Part shown: positions 19,141 through 29,465 of the stretch, in pieces | Numbering within the stretch: the first letter of the stretch is position 1 | Layout: every line of letters begins with the position of its first letter | Assembly: GCA_963697355.1 (NCBI GenBank) | Contig: CAVONV010000022.1 | Span: forward strand, 527,982-591,981 | Source: CAVONV01 sp963697355 | GTDB taxonomy: Bacteria > Acidobacteriota > Vicinamibacteria > Marinacidobacterales > DATDRI01 | Length of the DNA: 64,000 bases | Direction of reading: 5' to 3' | The notes under the pieces: generated by a model | Seen by the model: the letters and a program-made list of their open reading frames with translations, nothing else | What the model was told of the DNA's origin: nothing | Database searches by the model: none | Translations under genes and position numbers: made by a program

Positions 19141-20421
19141 ATGTGTGTTGACAGAAGAGAGTTCCTTCACGTTTCCGCTGGTGTTGCAGGCGCGAGTCTA
19201 ATTGGCTGTTCGAGCTCAACGACTTCAGAAACAAAAGCAGATTCCGATGTCCCGGAGTTCCTTCAAGGTCTCCGCCCGATGACGGATGGTATCAAGCCTA
19301 TTACCGACGATGAGCGGTTGGCAAGAATCGATAAAGCTCAAAAACTCATGGTGGAGAACGGTCTGGATGCCGTCTACATAGAATCCGGCAGCAGCTTGTT
19401 TTACTACACGGGTATTCGTTGGGGAAGCTCGGAACGCATGCTGGCCATGGTGATGCCCGCCAAGGGTGATATCGCCTACGTTTGTCCCGGCTTCGAAGAA
19501 GAACGAGCGAGGGAGCTGATCCGTTTCGGTGACGACATCCGTCCTTGGGAAGAGGACGAGAGTCCGTACAAGAGAGTGGCACAGATCTTCAAAGACAGAG
19601 GGATCTCAACGGGTAAGGTCGGCATGGAAGAAAGGGTGCGTTTCTTTCTCTTCGACGGCATCCGGAAGGAAGCTCCAAACGTCGAATACGTGAGCGCCGA
19701 CCCCGTCACCATCGGTTGTCGTGTGACGAAATCTCCCACGGAGATTGCTTTGATGCAGCGCGCTATGGACATCACCATAGAGGCTTACAAGGCCACCGTG
19801 AAGACGTTACATGAGGGAATGACAAAAGGAGAGTTTCAGGAAAACTCTCGGATGGCGCACAAAGCCCTTGGAGTCGACGGGGGGATCGGCGCGAACTTCG
19901 GCGAAGCGACGGCTCTTCCTCATGGAAGCATCAAGCCCCGAAATTTGAGAGAAGGGGACGTGGTTCTCATGGACGGCGGGTGTGGGGTTGACGGGTATCG
20001 CTCGGATATCAGTCGCACCATCGTTTTTGGTACTCCGACGCAAAAGATGCAGGACATGTGGGACCTCGAGAAGAAGGCACAATGGGCGGCCTTTGAGGCT
20101 GCCAAAGTGGGTGTACCCTGCGAGGACGTCGACGCCGCGGCGCGCAAAGTCCTCACGGATGCGGGCCTGGGTCCGGACTACAAGGTTCCGGGATGTCCCC
20201 ATCGAACGGGACACGGCATCGGGCTCGACGGTCACGAGTGGACCAATTTCGTCCGTGGAAACAAGACACCTTTAGCTCCAGGGATGTGTTTTTCGAATGA
20301 GCCCATGATCGTCATTCCGGGCGAGTTCGGTATCCGTCTCGAGGACTGCGTCTACATCACGGACGACGGGGCGAGATTCTTCACGGAGCCCAGTCCGGCG
20401 ATTGACCAGCCTTTCGCATAG
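19141..20421 (+). CDS. Exported M24 metallopeptidase (Xaa-Pro dipeptidase/aminopeptidase-like)
   Basis: Predicted metal-dependent prolidase-type peptidase. ATG at 19141 follows AAGGAGG by six bases. The N-terminus DRREFLHVSAGVAGASLIGCSS has a twin-arginine motif and a lipobox-like Cys, so it is probably exported folded and perhaps lipid-anchored. The creatinase N-terminal domain leads to the pita-bread catalytic domain with all five metal ligands visible: DGGCGVDGYRSDISR (two Asp), TGHGIG (His), FSNEPM (Glu) and GIRLEDCV (Glu). Compare the paralogue at 24830, which lacks several of these. A degraded-peptide role fits the nearby S9 enzyme and TonB receptor. Confidence 0.92.
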   Translation: MCVDRREFLHVSAGVAGASLIGCSSSTTSETKADSDVPEFLQGLRPMTDGIKPITDDERLARIDKAQKLMVENGLDAVYIESGSSLFYYTGIRWGSSERMLAMVMPAKGDIAYVCPGFEEERARELIRFGDDIRPWEEDESPYKRVAQIFKDRGISTGKVGMEERVRFFLFDGIRKEAPNVEYVSADPVTIGCRVTKSPTEIALMQRAMDITIEAYKATVKTLHEGMTKGEFQENSRMAHKALGVDGGIGANFGEATALPHGSIKPRNLREGDVVLMDGGCGVDGYRSDISRTIVFGTPTQKMQDMWDLEKKAQWAAFEAAKVGVPCEDVDAAARKVLTDAGLGPDYKVPGCPHRTGHGIGLDGHEWTNFVRGNKTPLAPGMCFSNEPMIVIPGEFGIRLEDCVYITDDGARFFTEPSPAIDQPFA

Positions 20422-21030
20422 AAAAGTAGGGTTTGGGCAAGGCAGTTAAGACAAGTGGGGAGTGGTCGCGAAGTAGAAGATAAGTAGAATATGAGTAGAA
20501 TATAAGACGCTGACTAGATCCGGCAGGTTGGATTGTGATCCGAGATCTCAGATATCACCAACTAGGCCTTAATACTCCCATTGATAGCTATTTACGATAA
20601 TGCGCTTGGTCCAATCGCGTATTGATCCTACGACAATTTGGATCCTGATCGGTGGTAAAGGTTATTCTCTAGAGCAATTGGGCCAGTAAGACTATTGATT
20701 TTAGTGGGTTAAGAGTGAGTCATATTAATCACTCTTTTCGTCCTGGTGGGCCTAGTATTTGCAAGGTAACTGACTGGTCATTCACCCTAGACGTGTTTAA
20801 TGACTTCACATCTTGGAAACTCAACTTGGTAAAACCCCCGTCGGCGACCAGATCGCCGGCGGGGGAAGAGTCGATTCTGTTGAAAAACGCTTCTAACCTT
20901 GGACTTCTCACTCGCGAGTGGACTGATTTACTTGGCGTTCGTTCCCATCCAATGGCATTCCGTTTCCGACCGATGGGGAGTCCATCCGAATCGTTGTCTC
21001 TTAGCAGCTTATCGAAAGGAGAGTGATTCT
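20422..21030 (+). promoter_or_regulatory. Long leader upstream of the TonB receptor, with two hairpins
   Basis: No gene is visible in these 609 bases. Bases 20470-20505 hold short AGTAGAAxAT units of the gene-end repeat type. Bases 20711-20736 form an 8-bp hairpin (AAGAGTGA / TCACTCTT) running into TTTT, a possible terminator of the M24 transcript. Bases 20835-20865 form a 13-bp hairpin (CCCCCGTCGGCGA / TCGCCGGCGGGGG, one wobble, loop CCAGA), which could be a structured 5' leader of the receptor mRNA. The receptor start at 21031 follows GAAAGGAGAG. No known riboswitch class was recognised. Confidence 0.45.
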
Positions 21031-23868
21031 ATGAGATGGAGAGTCCCAATAATTATGCTGGCCGTCGCTATCTTCTGTGGCGGTTTGGCAATCGCTCAGC
21101 AGCAGTACGGTACCTTGACGGGTACCGCAAAAGATGAGCAGGGAGGCGTGCTCCCCGGCGCCAACGTAACCATTTCGAGTCCGGCGATGATCGGCGGCGC
21201 CCGGACTGCGGTAACCGGCCCGGCAGGGGGCTACACTTTTCGGAACCTGCCGGCCGGAACATACACGGTGAAGTTCGAGATGTCGGGCTTCGGCACGTTC
21301 ACCCGTGAAGGAATCATCGTCTCGGTAGCGACGACGACGAGGGTCGACGGGACCTTGAGCGTCGGAAGCATCGAAGAGACGATCACCGTCACGGGCGAAT
21401 CCCCTGTAGTCGATGTGAAGTCCACCATCACCCAAACGAACATCGACAAAGAGGTTTACGAGGCGGTTCCCACCGGCCGTAATCCTTGGGTCATGGCGGG
21501 GTTGGTACCCGGTATGGTCACCGGCCAACTCGATGTCGGCGGAAACGCTGGGATGCAGCAGTACAGCCTCGAGATCAGTGGTTCTGCAGATAGTCAGAAA
21601 TCGTTCTCCATCGACGGCCTCAAGGTTAACTGGCCGGGAGGTGGGGGCGGCGCCACCATGCAGTACTACGACTTTGCCATGTACGACGAGTATAACTTCC
21701 AGACTTCCGCCGGAACCGCGGAGAGTGATGTTGCCGGTGTCTATATGAACATGGTGACCCGGTCGGGTGGTAACGAGCTGTCTGGGACTCAGAGCGCCTA
21801 CTTCATGAACGATTCGATGCAATCGGAGAGTGCGGCGTCGGGTTGCGGGAACGAGATCGACTCTCTTACGATCTGAACGGTTCACTCGGTGGGCCTCTCG
21901 TGCGCGACAAGCTCTGGTGGTTTGGCGCCGGGCGGTGGTGGAGATTGGATCAATTCAATGCGGGCAAGGTCAATCCGGACGGATCACGGATTATCGATGA
22001 CAACCTCATCCGAAACCTGATGGGTAAAGTGACCTGGCAGATCGACGAGGCTTCCCGCTTCTTTTTCATGGCGAACAAGAACTGGAAGTATCGGTACCAC
22101 CGGAACGACCTGACCGCGGTGGATTTCCCCACGAGCATCGCCACCAATTTCCAGAAGCAGCCGGCGCAAAACGCGGTCTTCAGCTACAACCGCGTGATCG
22201 GGACGGCGGCGGTTTTCGACATCCGATATGGACGGATGTGGGGTGAGACCCCTTACATCTACCAGGAAGAGATCGACCAGAGCGACCTCAGAAACACCCA
22301 TTTCTACGACACGATCAGCAGCGTCGCCGAGCGATCGGGCCCGTATGAGTATCGGAATCCCAACGTCCGCGACCAGCTCAACGCCACGGTGTCGTACTAC
22401 GCGGACGAATGGGCCGGAGGCACCCATGATCTCAAGTTCGGATTCCAGTATGGTCGCGACACGATGAAGGAGAACCAGATCATGCATCGGGGATACGCAT
22501 CTCAGGGCCGTCGGTGGTGTTGCGGATGAAGCACTTTTGTGGAATACACCCTTTACATCTGATGTTCGGGTGAATGATTTGGGCTTCTTCATCCAGGATG
22601 CTTGGACGATCGGCGCCCGAGCGACTCTCAACCTCGGTGTCCGCTTCGACAGTATCAAAGGTCGTGTTCCCTCGAACACCAGTCCCGCGGGCACGTGGGT
22701 AGGCGACCGGACCTTCATCAGAGATCAATGATGTCCCGAACTGGGGACCCAACGCGGCGCCTCGTCTCGGTCTGTCCTACGACCTCTTTGGAGACGGCAA
22801 GACCGCCATCAAAGCCTATTACGGGCGGTTCTACATCCAGACCGGCTCGAGTCATTCCCAGTGCGATGAATCCAGTATTCGCATCCAATGTAGCCGTGCC
22901 CTGGAACGACAATGGAGATCTTTTCCTCGAGCCCGGCCCGAGTGGGACCTTTGCGGATAGCCCGGAGCTCGACCTCACTCGGCTGATTGAACAGGGCTTT
23001 GTCGGTGGAGCACAATCCACGATCGATCCTGACCTGCAACGGCCTTACAGCGACAACTTCGACATCGGGATTCAGACTGAAATCATGCCCAACTTCTCGG
23101 TTGGATTCACCTATCATCGCCGGCAACATCGACGCGGCGTGGGACGGCCGGATCGGAACCGTCCGACCGACGCCTACTCCCCGGTGTCGGTCAACTACGA
23201 CGATCCCGTCGATGGGCCTTCCACGGTCACGGTTTTCAATGCCAACCCTGACATTCTGACGGGTGGACGCGACCTCTACATCACGAACGTGGACGAGATC
23301 AACAGCGACTACAACGGGTTCGAGATCATTGCCAGGAAGAGGTATTCCAACAATTGGCAGCTTCTCGGCGGAGTGACTTACGGCGATCACAAGGGCTTCG
23401 ATTACTCCAGCGATTACATTCAGCTCAGTGATTTCAACAACCCGAATTTCACCCTCAATCGGGACAACGGTTCCGTATGGACCGATCTCCCCTGGACCTT
23501 CAAGATGTCCGGGAGCTACACGTTTCGCCCACAACATCCAGTTGGCAGGGAAGTGGGAAGGACGAGCCGGCGTGCCCCTCACCCGAAGGTTGACGGTTTC
23601 CGGATTGAATCAGGGAACGGAAACGGTTTACGTCGGCCCAGCGCGGTGACGGACCGGCCCGAGTCGGTTACGGCATTCGTCGACCTCAGCTTGAGCTGGA
23701 CCAAAAATATCGGCCGGTCTCGGGTCGAGCCCATGCTCCAGATTTTCAACATCTATGAACAAAGCCACAGTCCTCAACCAGCAAACTTTGGCTGGAAGCA
23801 CCTGGGGCAGCCCGACTCGGTTCTTGTCGCCGCGGATCATTCGCATCGGCCTCAAGTGGACCTTCTAG
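21031..23868 (+). pseudogene. TonB-dependent receptor with N-terminal carboxypeptidase-regulatory-like domain, many frameshifts
   Basis: Outer-membrane receptor of the Oar/CarboxypepD_reg type common in Acidobacteriota. Signal peptide (PIIMLAVAIFCGGLAIAQ), then the regulatory-like beta domain (GTLTGTAKDEQGGVLPGANV, AGTYTVKFEMSGF), then the plug (ETITVTGESPVVDV, SFSIDGLKVNW) and barrel (GPLVRDKLWWFGA, VNDLGFFIQDAW, PRLGLSYDLFGDG, VEPMLQIFNIY, IIRIGLKWTF ending at 23868). The frame changes at least seven times, near 21838, 22520, 22715, 22850, 23525, 23640 and 23755. Total length (946 codons) is normal for the family, so indel errors are likelier than decay. It probably imports peptides or glycans. 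Confidence 0.82.
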
Positions 23869-23918
23869 TCGTCGACCCATGAGAACGCAGCTTCAAAGCT
23901 GCTGACTCTTTACAGTAA

Positions 23919-23951
23919 GGGGGGGGCTTTCGAGCTCCCCTCACTCTTTTT
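23919..23951 (+). terminator. Rho-independent terminator with UUCG loop
   Basis: A stem of about 10 bp (GGGGGGGGCT / AGCTCCCCTC, with G-T wobbles) closes a TTCG tetraloop and leads to CACTCTTTTT. It lies 50 bp after the receptor stop. A smaller hairpin GCAGCT-TCAA-AGCTGC precedes it at 23887. Confidence 0.85.
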
Positions 23952-24094
23952 CGATCACGAAGGGGAGGGAACCGGGTGAGGGAACGCCCGTCTGGGATTT
24001 CGTTTCTCTCCTCGACCAAACCTTATTCCCAGCATCGATATCCGCTCGTCCCGTTTCCCTTTTTTTCGACATAGCACTCTAGCAGGTGTGAAAG

Positions 24095-24791
24095 ATGGCG
24101 AAAAAGAAGAGCCTCACATTAAAGACCCTTCGCGAGCAGGTCTATGACTACGTGCGGGAGGCACTGAATCGCGGCGACCTGATTCCAGGCGAAAGCGTCA
24201 ATATCAACGAGATCAGCGAGAAACTGGGCATCAGCAAAACCCCCCTGCGCTTTGCCTTGCTCCAGTTAGAGAACGAAGGCTTCGTCACCATCTTCGCTCG
24301 GCGAGGCTGTGTCGTAAAGGTCCTTCACTCTGGAGGAAATCCGCAACATTTATCAAATCATTGGAGCGTTGGAGTCTTCAGTGATCCGATTCAATTTCGA
24401 CAAAATCACCCCTACCGTCACGGAGAAGATGCGTCGTTTCAACCAACAGGCTCGCGAAGCCCTCGAAGAGGATGACTTCAGCCGCTACTACGAGAACAAT
24501 CTGAAATACCATAACTGCTACTTGCATCTTTGTGGCAACGAGCTATTGATTCATTCTGTGACCATCCTAAAGAACCGCCTCTACGACTTCCCGAGGAAGA
24601 AATGGCACATCAAAGAGTGGGAGATCAATTCCACAGGTGAGCATGCCGAATTCATTCGGTTGTTGGAGGAAGGAAGAGACAAAGAGGCGGCAGACTACAT
24701 ACGCGACGTTCATTGGTGCTACAAGGTCCAAGAAAAGTTCGCCAAGCAGTATTACACCGAAGCGCTCGAGACCGTCAGAGCCGCCCAGTAA
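24095..24791 (+). CDS. GntR-family regulator with FCD domain, one frameshift
   Basis: DNA-binding transcription regulator. The N-terminal winged helix (LREQVYDYVREALNRG, INEISEKLGISKTPLRFAL, RRGCVVKVL) is a standard GntR domain. After a one-base frameshift near 24325 the frame continues with EEIRNIYQIIGALESSVI and a helical FCD ligand domain containing NLKYHNCYLHLCGNELL and YIRDVHW. The restored protein is about 230 residues, normal for the family. FCD regulators sense organic acids, amino acids or sugar acids. It directly precedes the M24-fold gene by 38 bp and probably controls it and perhaps the receptor upstream. Confidence 0.85.
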
Positions 24792-24829
24792 ATCAGGAGA
24801 CACGAGCGTTTCGTAGTCTGGAGGAGCCT

Positions 24830-26230
24830 ATGAGTACTAGAAGAGACTTTATCAAGACATCCGGAGCGTTTACTCTCGGGGCCGCGCTGGGCACAGCATG
24901 TAGTCCGGAAGCGCAAGAGGGTGGGGGGACGACGGCGTCCGGCACCTCGGCCTCCATGCTCGTCGAGAACTCTGACCACCCAAAACCGGCGACCTACGAC
25001 CGACTTCCGCTGGAGTGGTATCACGCCAATGTCAAGCGACTCCAGGAAAAGTTGGGAGAACGGGGCTTGGACGGCATCTTCCTCAAAGACCGTTGGAACT
25101 TGGTTTATTTTACCGGTCTTTTTCACAGCACGACCGAACGCCCCATCGCGTGTTTCATCCCTGCCGATGAGCTCGCCGTCTACTGGTACTCTCCCAGTAT
25201 CGACAGAGATCTCATCGAGACCTGGTGGAGCACGGAGAACAACTACTACTACTGCTACCCACATGCTGAAGGAGGTTACCCGAACCGGGGAGAAGTGGTG
25301 ATGGGGCCGCCTGTCGATCTGCTGGAATGGATGCTCAAAGGGATCGAGAAGCTGGGTTACGGTGAAAAGAAGATAGCGCTCGATCATCAGCCCTCGAGAA
25401 ATCGGTTCAAGCGCATGACGGAGGTCCTGCCCAAGGCAACCTTCGAGGAAGTCGACGACGTCTGCATGAAGATGCGAATGGTCAAAACGCCCGAGGAGAT
25501 CGCCTTGATCCAACGGACCATGAACTACTTCAGCCGGATCATGGCTTACGGGCGAGACTATATCCTCGACCGCGGCACGGATGCGACGGACTTCGAAGTC
25601 CAGACCGCGACGATGGAGTACGGCACCAATCTGATCATGAAGGACATCGAGCGCGATGGTCATCCTCACACGGCCGTCGGGATCGATGTAGGCGCGAGTT
25701 GTCGAACCGGCGCGGGTTGTGCCTACCCTCACCCCAACCAGTTCCATCACAACAAGCTCAAGAAGGGAGACTCGATTCAGATAGCGCTGTGGGGTGGCAT
25801 CGGCGGCTACGGTGGGGAGCTCTACTCTCCGTGGCAGATTGATCCTTGGCCCGAGGGCGGAGAGAAGATGTGGGAAGTGATGGCGGAAGGCTCCCGGATG
25901 CAGATCGAGATGTCTAAAGCGGGAATCCGCTGTCAGGAGATCGCCAAGGCCGTCCACGAGATGCAGGTGGCAAACGGTATGCAAAAGTACCTTTACCAAA
26001 GGGTCGCTCATGGCCAGGGCATGGAAGGGCACCAACCGCCTTACCTTGCGCTCGGCGACGAAACGGTACTCGAAGAAGGGATGACCTTCTCGATGGAACC
26101 GGGGCTCTTCAATCCAGAGGGAGGATACGGATACAACCCCTCGGATTGCATTCTGGTGACCAAGGACAAGGGCGTTGCCATGGGAAGCGTGCCGAATCTC
26201 ACCAAAGAGTGGGCGCTCCTCAAACTGTAG
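24830..26230 (+). CDS. Exported M24-fold protein, degenerate metal site (creatinase-like)
   Basis: Pita-bread-fold protein of 466 residues with a twin-arginine signal (STRRDFIKTSGAFTLGAALG) and a lipobox-like TACSP. It matches its neighbour at 19141 in plan, but the catalytic ligands differ. Where the first two Asp should be, the sequence reads IALWGGIGGYGGELYSP; the His is kept (VAHGQGMEGH), the first Glu is kept (FSMEPGLF), and the last Glu is replaced in NPSDCILV. Loss of the Asp pair is what distinguishes metal-free creatinase from metallopeptidases in this fold. It may therefore hydrolyse a small guanidino or amide compound, or be a binding protein. The GntR/FCD gene lies just upstream. 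Confidence 0.82.
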   Translation: MSTRRDFIKTSGAFTLGAALGTACSPEAQEGGGTTASGTSASMLVENSDHPKPATYDRLPLEWYHANVKRLQEKLGERGLDGIFLKDRWNLVYFTGLFHSTTERPIACFIPADELAVYWYSPSIDRDLIETWWSTENNYYYCYPHAEGGYPNRGEVVMGPPVDLLEWMLKGIEKLGYGEKKIALDHQPSRNRFKRMTEVLPKATFEEVDDVCMKMRMVKTPEEIALIQRTMNYFSRIMAYGRDYILDRGTDATDFEVQTATMEYGTNLIMKDIERDGHPHTAVGIDVGASCRTGAGCAYPHPNQFHHNKLKKGDSIQIALWGGIGGYGGELYSPWQIDPWPEGGEKMWEVMAEGSRMQIEMSKAGIRCQEIAKAVHEMQVANGMQKYLYQRVAHGQGMEGHQPPYLALGDETVLEEGMTFSMEPGLFNPEGGYGYNPSDCILVTKDKGVAMGSVPNLTKEWALLKL

Positions 26231-26322
26231 GACGAATCATCCACGTCTCGCGGACTCGGGAGGGGTAGGCCTCCGGCAGGCTTACCCCTCCATGCTGCAA
26301 TCCGAATCTGAAAAGGGCGAAG

Positions 26323-26781
26323 ATGTCTGATGTCAACAAGTCCACGCTGCGACGCCTGATCGAGGAAATGGACCGTGGCAACTTGGACATCGTTGATGAG
26401 CTCTTTGCGCCGGACTACGTTTGTTACCTCCAAGGCGGCTCGGTCACCCTGGATTGCAAGGCTCACAAAAAGACTCTCGAAACGTTCTACGCGGCATTCC
26501 CTGACTATCACCATCGTATCGAAGATTTGATCGCCGAAGGAGACAAAGTGGTGCTGCGTGTGGTCCGACCTGGCAACGCACAATGCAGGACTTTAGAAGT
26601 TTGCCTGCCACCGGAAAGAAGATTTCCATTTCTGCGATGTATGTCTGCCGTTTTGTGGACGGAAGGATTGTCGAAGCATGGATGGAGGCGGATCTGCTGG
26701 GCTTCTATCAGCAGATCGGCGCTGATCGACGAGAAAGGGCTCGAAAAGGCGGTTTCGTTTATTCCCAGCGAAGACACGTAG
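26323..26781 (+). CDS. SnoaL-like / ester-cyclase-family protein, frameshifted
   Basis: Small alpha+beta-barrel protein of the NTF2-like SnoaL group. Evidence is the helical start STLRRLIEEMDRGNLDIVDELFAPDYV, then FYAAFPDYHHRIEDLIAEGDKVVLRVV. One base appears lost or gained near 26580, after which another frame gives GKKISISAMYVCRFVDGRIVEAWMEADLLGFYQQIG, the normal end of the family. The true stop is unclear: one frame closes at 26781, the other at 26909, overlapping the convergent permease. Members act as cyclases, isomerases or of unknown function; none can be assigned here. Confidence 0.68.
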   Translation: MSDVNKSTLRRLIEEMDRGNLDIVDELFAPDYVCYLQGGSVTLDCKAHKKTLETFYAAFPDYHHRIEDLIAEGDKVVLRVVRPGNAQCRTLEVCLPPERRFPFLRCMSAVLWTEGLSKHGWRRICWASISRSALIDEKGLEKAVSFIPSEDT

Positions 26782-29275
26782 CGGGGGAAATCTTTTGCGC
26801 GCGTCGGGCGGGTATCCAGGAAGCGACAAGTGCTGTCACCGCCAATGCGACAGCGATCGCCATGAAGGTCAACGGATCGTGGGGCGATACTCGAGTGAAT
26901 CCATCTTGACAAAAGCGTTGAGCTTGCATAAGCACCGACGAGCCCTGAGCGCTATACCGATTCCGACATGAAGCATCCCTTGCCCCAAGACGAGTCCGAG
27001 AACGTCTATCGGCGCAGCGCCCAACGCCATTCTTATCCCCATTTCCGTGGTTCTTTGCTCCACGGTATGCAACATGGTCCCGAGTAATTGCGGCGCAGGC
27101 TAGCAGCAGAGCAGCGACGGCGAAGCAAGTTGAAAGCACCATGAAGAATCTTGGTTCCCCGACGGAACGACTGATGTGCGCGTCGAGAGTCTGGAGCCTT
27201 TTCGATTGGAAGGTTGGGGTCGATATTCCATACGGCCTGGCGCACCGGCCCCGCCACGGAAGACAAATCCACCTCGTGCCTTACCACCACGTTCATTCTC
27301 GACCAAGGTTGCTGCGCGAAGGGTACGAAGAGCTCAGGTTCCGCTGGCAGGTGGCGGAGTCCTCGTTGTCGAATGTCACTGACCACACCGACGACCGTGA
27401 CCCAGGGGGTCGCCTCATCCGGTGAAAGACGGAGCCTTTGCCCGAGAACCTCGCCGGTCGGCCAAAGGCGCTGTGCCAGCGATTGGTTCACGATGACGAC
27501 TGGGAGCTCCTCCACTCGGTGCCCCTTCGAAAAATCACGACCTTGAAGGAGCTCGATTCCAAGAGTTCGGAAGTAGTCCGTGCTGATAGTGTGACCGTTC
27601 ACCCCGGTCGCGATCGTGCGTGGCGGCGTCGTTACGGTTGGACGCCAACTTACATCACCTAACGGCAGGTCCACGATGGCACCCACTGACAAAACACCAG
27701 GAATACGTTCGATGGCGTCCAAAACCTCACTGAAGAAGACCGTTCTTTGCTGATCCGTTTCATAGTCGGACCCTAGGCTGATGGACATCGTAAATGTGTC
27801 TTCCACCCGGAAGCCTGGTGTTACTCTCATCAGCCCCAGGAAACTCTTGAAGAGCAATCCAGCACAGATGAGCAGCAGCGAGCGCCAGGCCGTTTCCACG
27901 GCGACGCGTATCCCTCGGCGAGCAGTTCGGCTTCCTCCGGAGGTCATGGCCATGGAGCTTTCTTTTAGGGCGAGATCGACGTCGCGGCCAGCGTTTTGGA
28001 ACGCCGGTACAAGACCGAAAATCGAGACCCTGTCAAGAGGGACAAAGAAAACGCGCACCCAAGCACGCGCAAATCTAGCCCCACTTCGTCGAGACGCGGT
28101 GAAATCTCCGGGATAGAATCGATGGAAGGCCTCTTGATACCGAGATAAGCCAACAACACGCCCAACGTCGCGCCCACAAGTGATAGGAGGAGGCTCTCGG
28201 CTAGAAGCTGTCGGAGGATTCGCGTTCGTCCTGCTCCAAGTGCAGCGCGAATCGCCAGTTCCCTGGCTCGTTCCACACTTCGGGCAAGTGATAGATGAGC
28301 CAAATTCAGCACAAGCGATGAAGCAGCAAAAGGCCGACGGCGCCCATGAACAGCAGGAGGTGCCGGACCATGCTCGCCCACCGTTTGCCGGTGGAGAGAA
28401 TCGACACCGATGCCGAAGATTCCCTCGACTTCTGGGTTCTCCTTTGCGAAAGGAGAAAGCTCTTCGATATTCAGAGCTTCCGGATACTCCGCAGCGAGCG
28501 CATCACCGAGAACCTTCATTTCCCGACGAGCGGTTTCGCTAGAGTGACGTCAGCTCGAAGCTTGCCGAGGACTCTCAAACTCCGGCGTGTCCGATTGGAC
28601 AAATCGTCGTTGCCGAAAATCAGTGGTGTCCAGATGTTGACATCTTTCAGGTACAAGGCTGTGGGCGGACAAAAATCTTTAGGTAAGATGCCCAAGATGG
28701 TCAAGGACCCGTCATCCGTTCGCAATGAGCAGTCCAGGAATCCCAAGGTCCCCCCCGAACCGGCGCTGCCACAGGCCAAAGCTCACCAGAGCAACAGATG
28801 AGGATGGGGAGCTGAAATCCTCGTGGGTGAAACCACGTCCAACCGTTGGGGTGACCGCCAACATCTGGAAAAAATGTTCAGTGACCGCCGTGCTGCCCAC
28901 TCGCTCCGGCTCGTTACCGCCAGCAAGAACGACAGCCGACGTCCGAGAACGGCGGCCATTGACTCGGAAAGCTTGTGCTTCGGGCCTCCCAATCAAGGAA
29001 GTTGGGGGAAGAAACCCCCGTGAGTGTTTCCGTCGTCAGGCCTGGGCTACCTACATAGTTGATGTAAAACTCGGGAAATGTTGTACCCAACATCACGAGT
29101 CGTGAGGCGTGTCGGTAGGGGAGCGGCCGAAACATCACGGTGTCGACGATGCTAAACACCGCAGTTGTAGCCCCTATCCCTATTGCAATCAAGAGTATAG
29201 AGACGAAGAAATAGAGGGGTTTTTTCTGTTGTTGATCGTAGGACGAAACGCAGGTCCTGCGTTAAGTAACTCATC
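26759..29275 (-). pseudogene. ADOP-like (MacB/FtsX-type) ABC permease, many frameshifts
   Basis: Permease of the duplicated orphan permease group found mainly in Acidobacteriota, related to MacB. Reading from 29275 down: a first membrane helix (LLIAIGIGATTAVFSIVDT), a periplasmic core (VGRGFTHEDF, WTPLIFG), the FtsX half (RARELAIRAALGAGRTRILR, AESLLLSLVGATLGVLLAYLG), then a second copy (FRTLGIELLQGRDFSKG, VVIVNQSLAQRLWP, TEMGIRMALGAAPIDVLGLVL, WIPARRAQKISPATCLRWE). At least six frame changes occur, yet the total (839 codons) matches an intact protein. Exports or remodels an unknown substrate. Its lack of a neighbouring ATPase gene is usual for this group. Confidence 0.8.
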
Positions 29276-29340
29276 ATCTCACTAGATCAATACGATCAAC
29301 GACGCCCGAGGGTTAACCCTAATCCGACGAATTGCTTGCA

Positions 29341-29366
29341 GGAAAAAGGGACCTGTCCCCTTTTCC
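29341..29366. repeat. 26-bp REP-like palindrome
   Basis: The arms GGAAAAAGGGAC and GTCCCCTTTTCC are reverse complements except at one pair, around a CT centre. It lies between the stop of the UGPase gene and the start of the ADOP-like permease gene. Elements of this form (AGGGACCTGTCCC inside A/T runs) are familiar from intergenic DNA of several phyla; this is from memory and unverified. Confidence 0.65.
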
Positions 29367-29465
29367 ACATGTACTTACGTAGGTTTGATGGAGCTCGGAT
29401 TAGGGTAAACACCCACTCCGAAGACATTCTTGAGTTCTCGAGTTCTCTGGGTGCTCGAGTTCTTA

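Noticed and set aside
22500..22540. TGA in the TonB receptor as a second selenocysteine site
   Set aside because: The stop arises from a frame change; the neighbouring family sequence continues in another frame and no Cys is expected.
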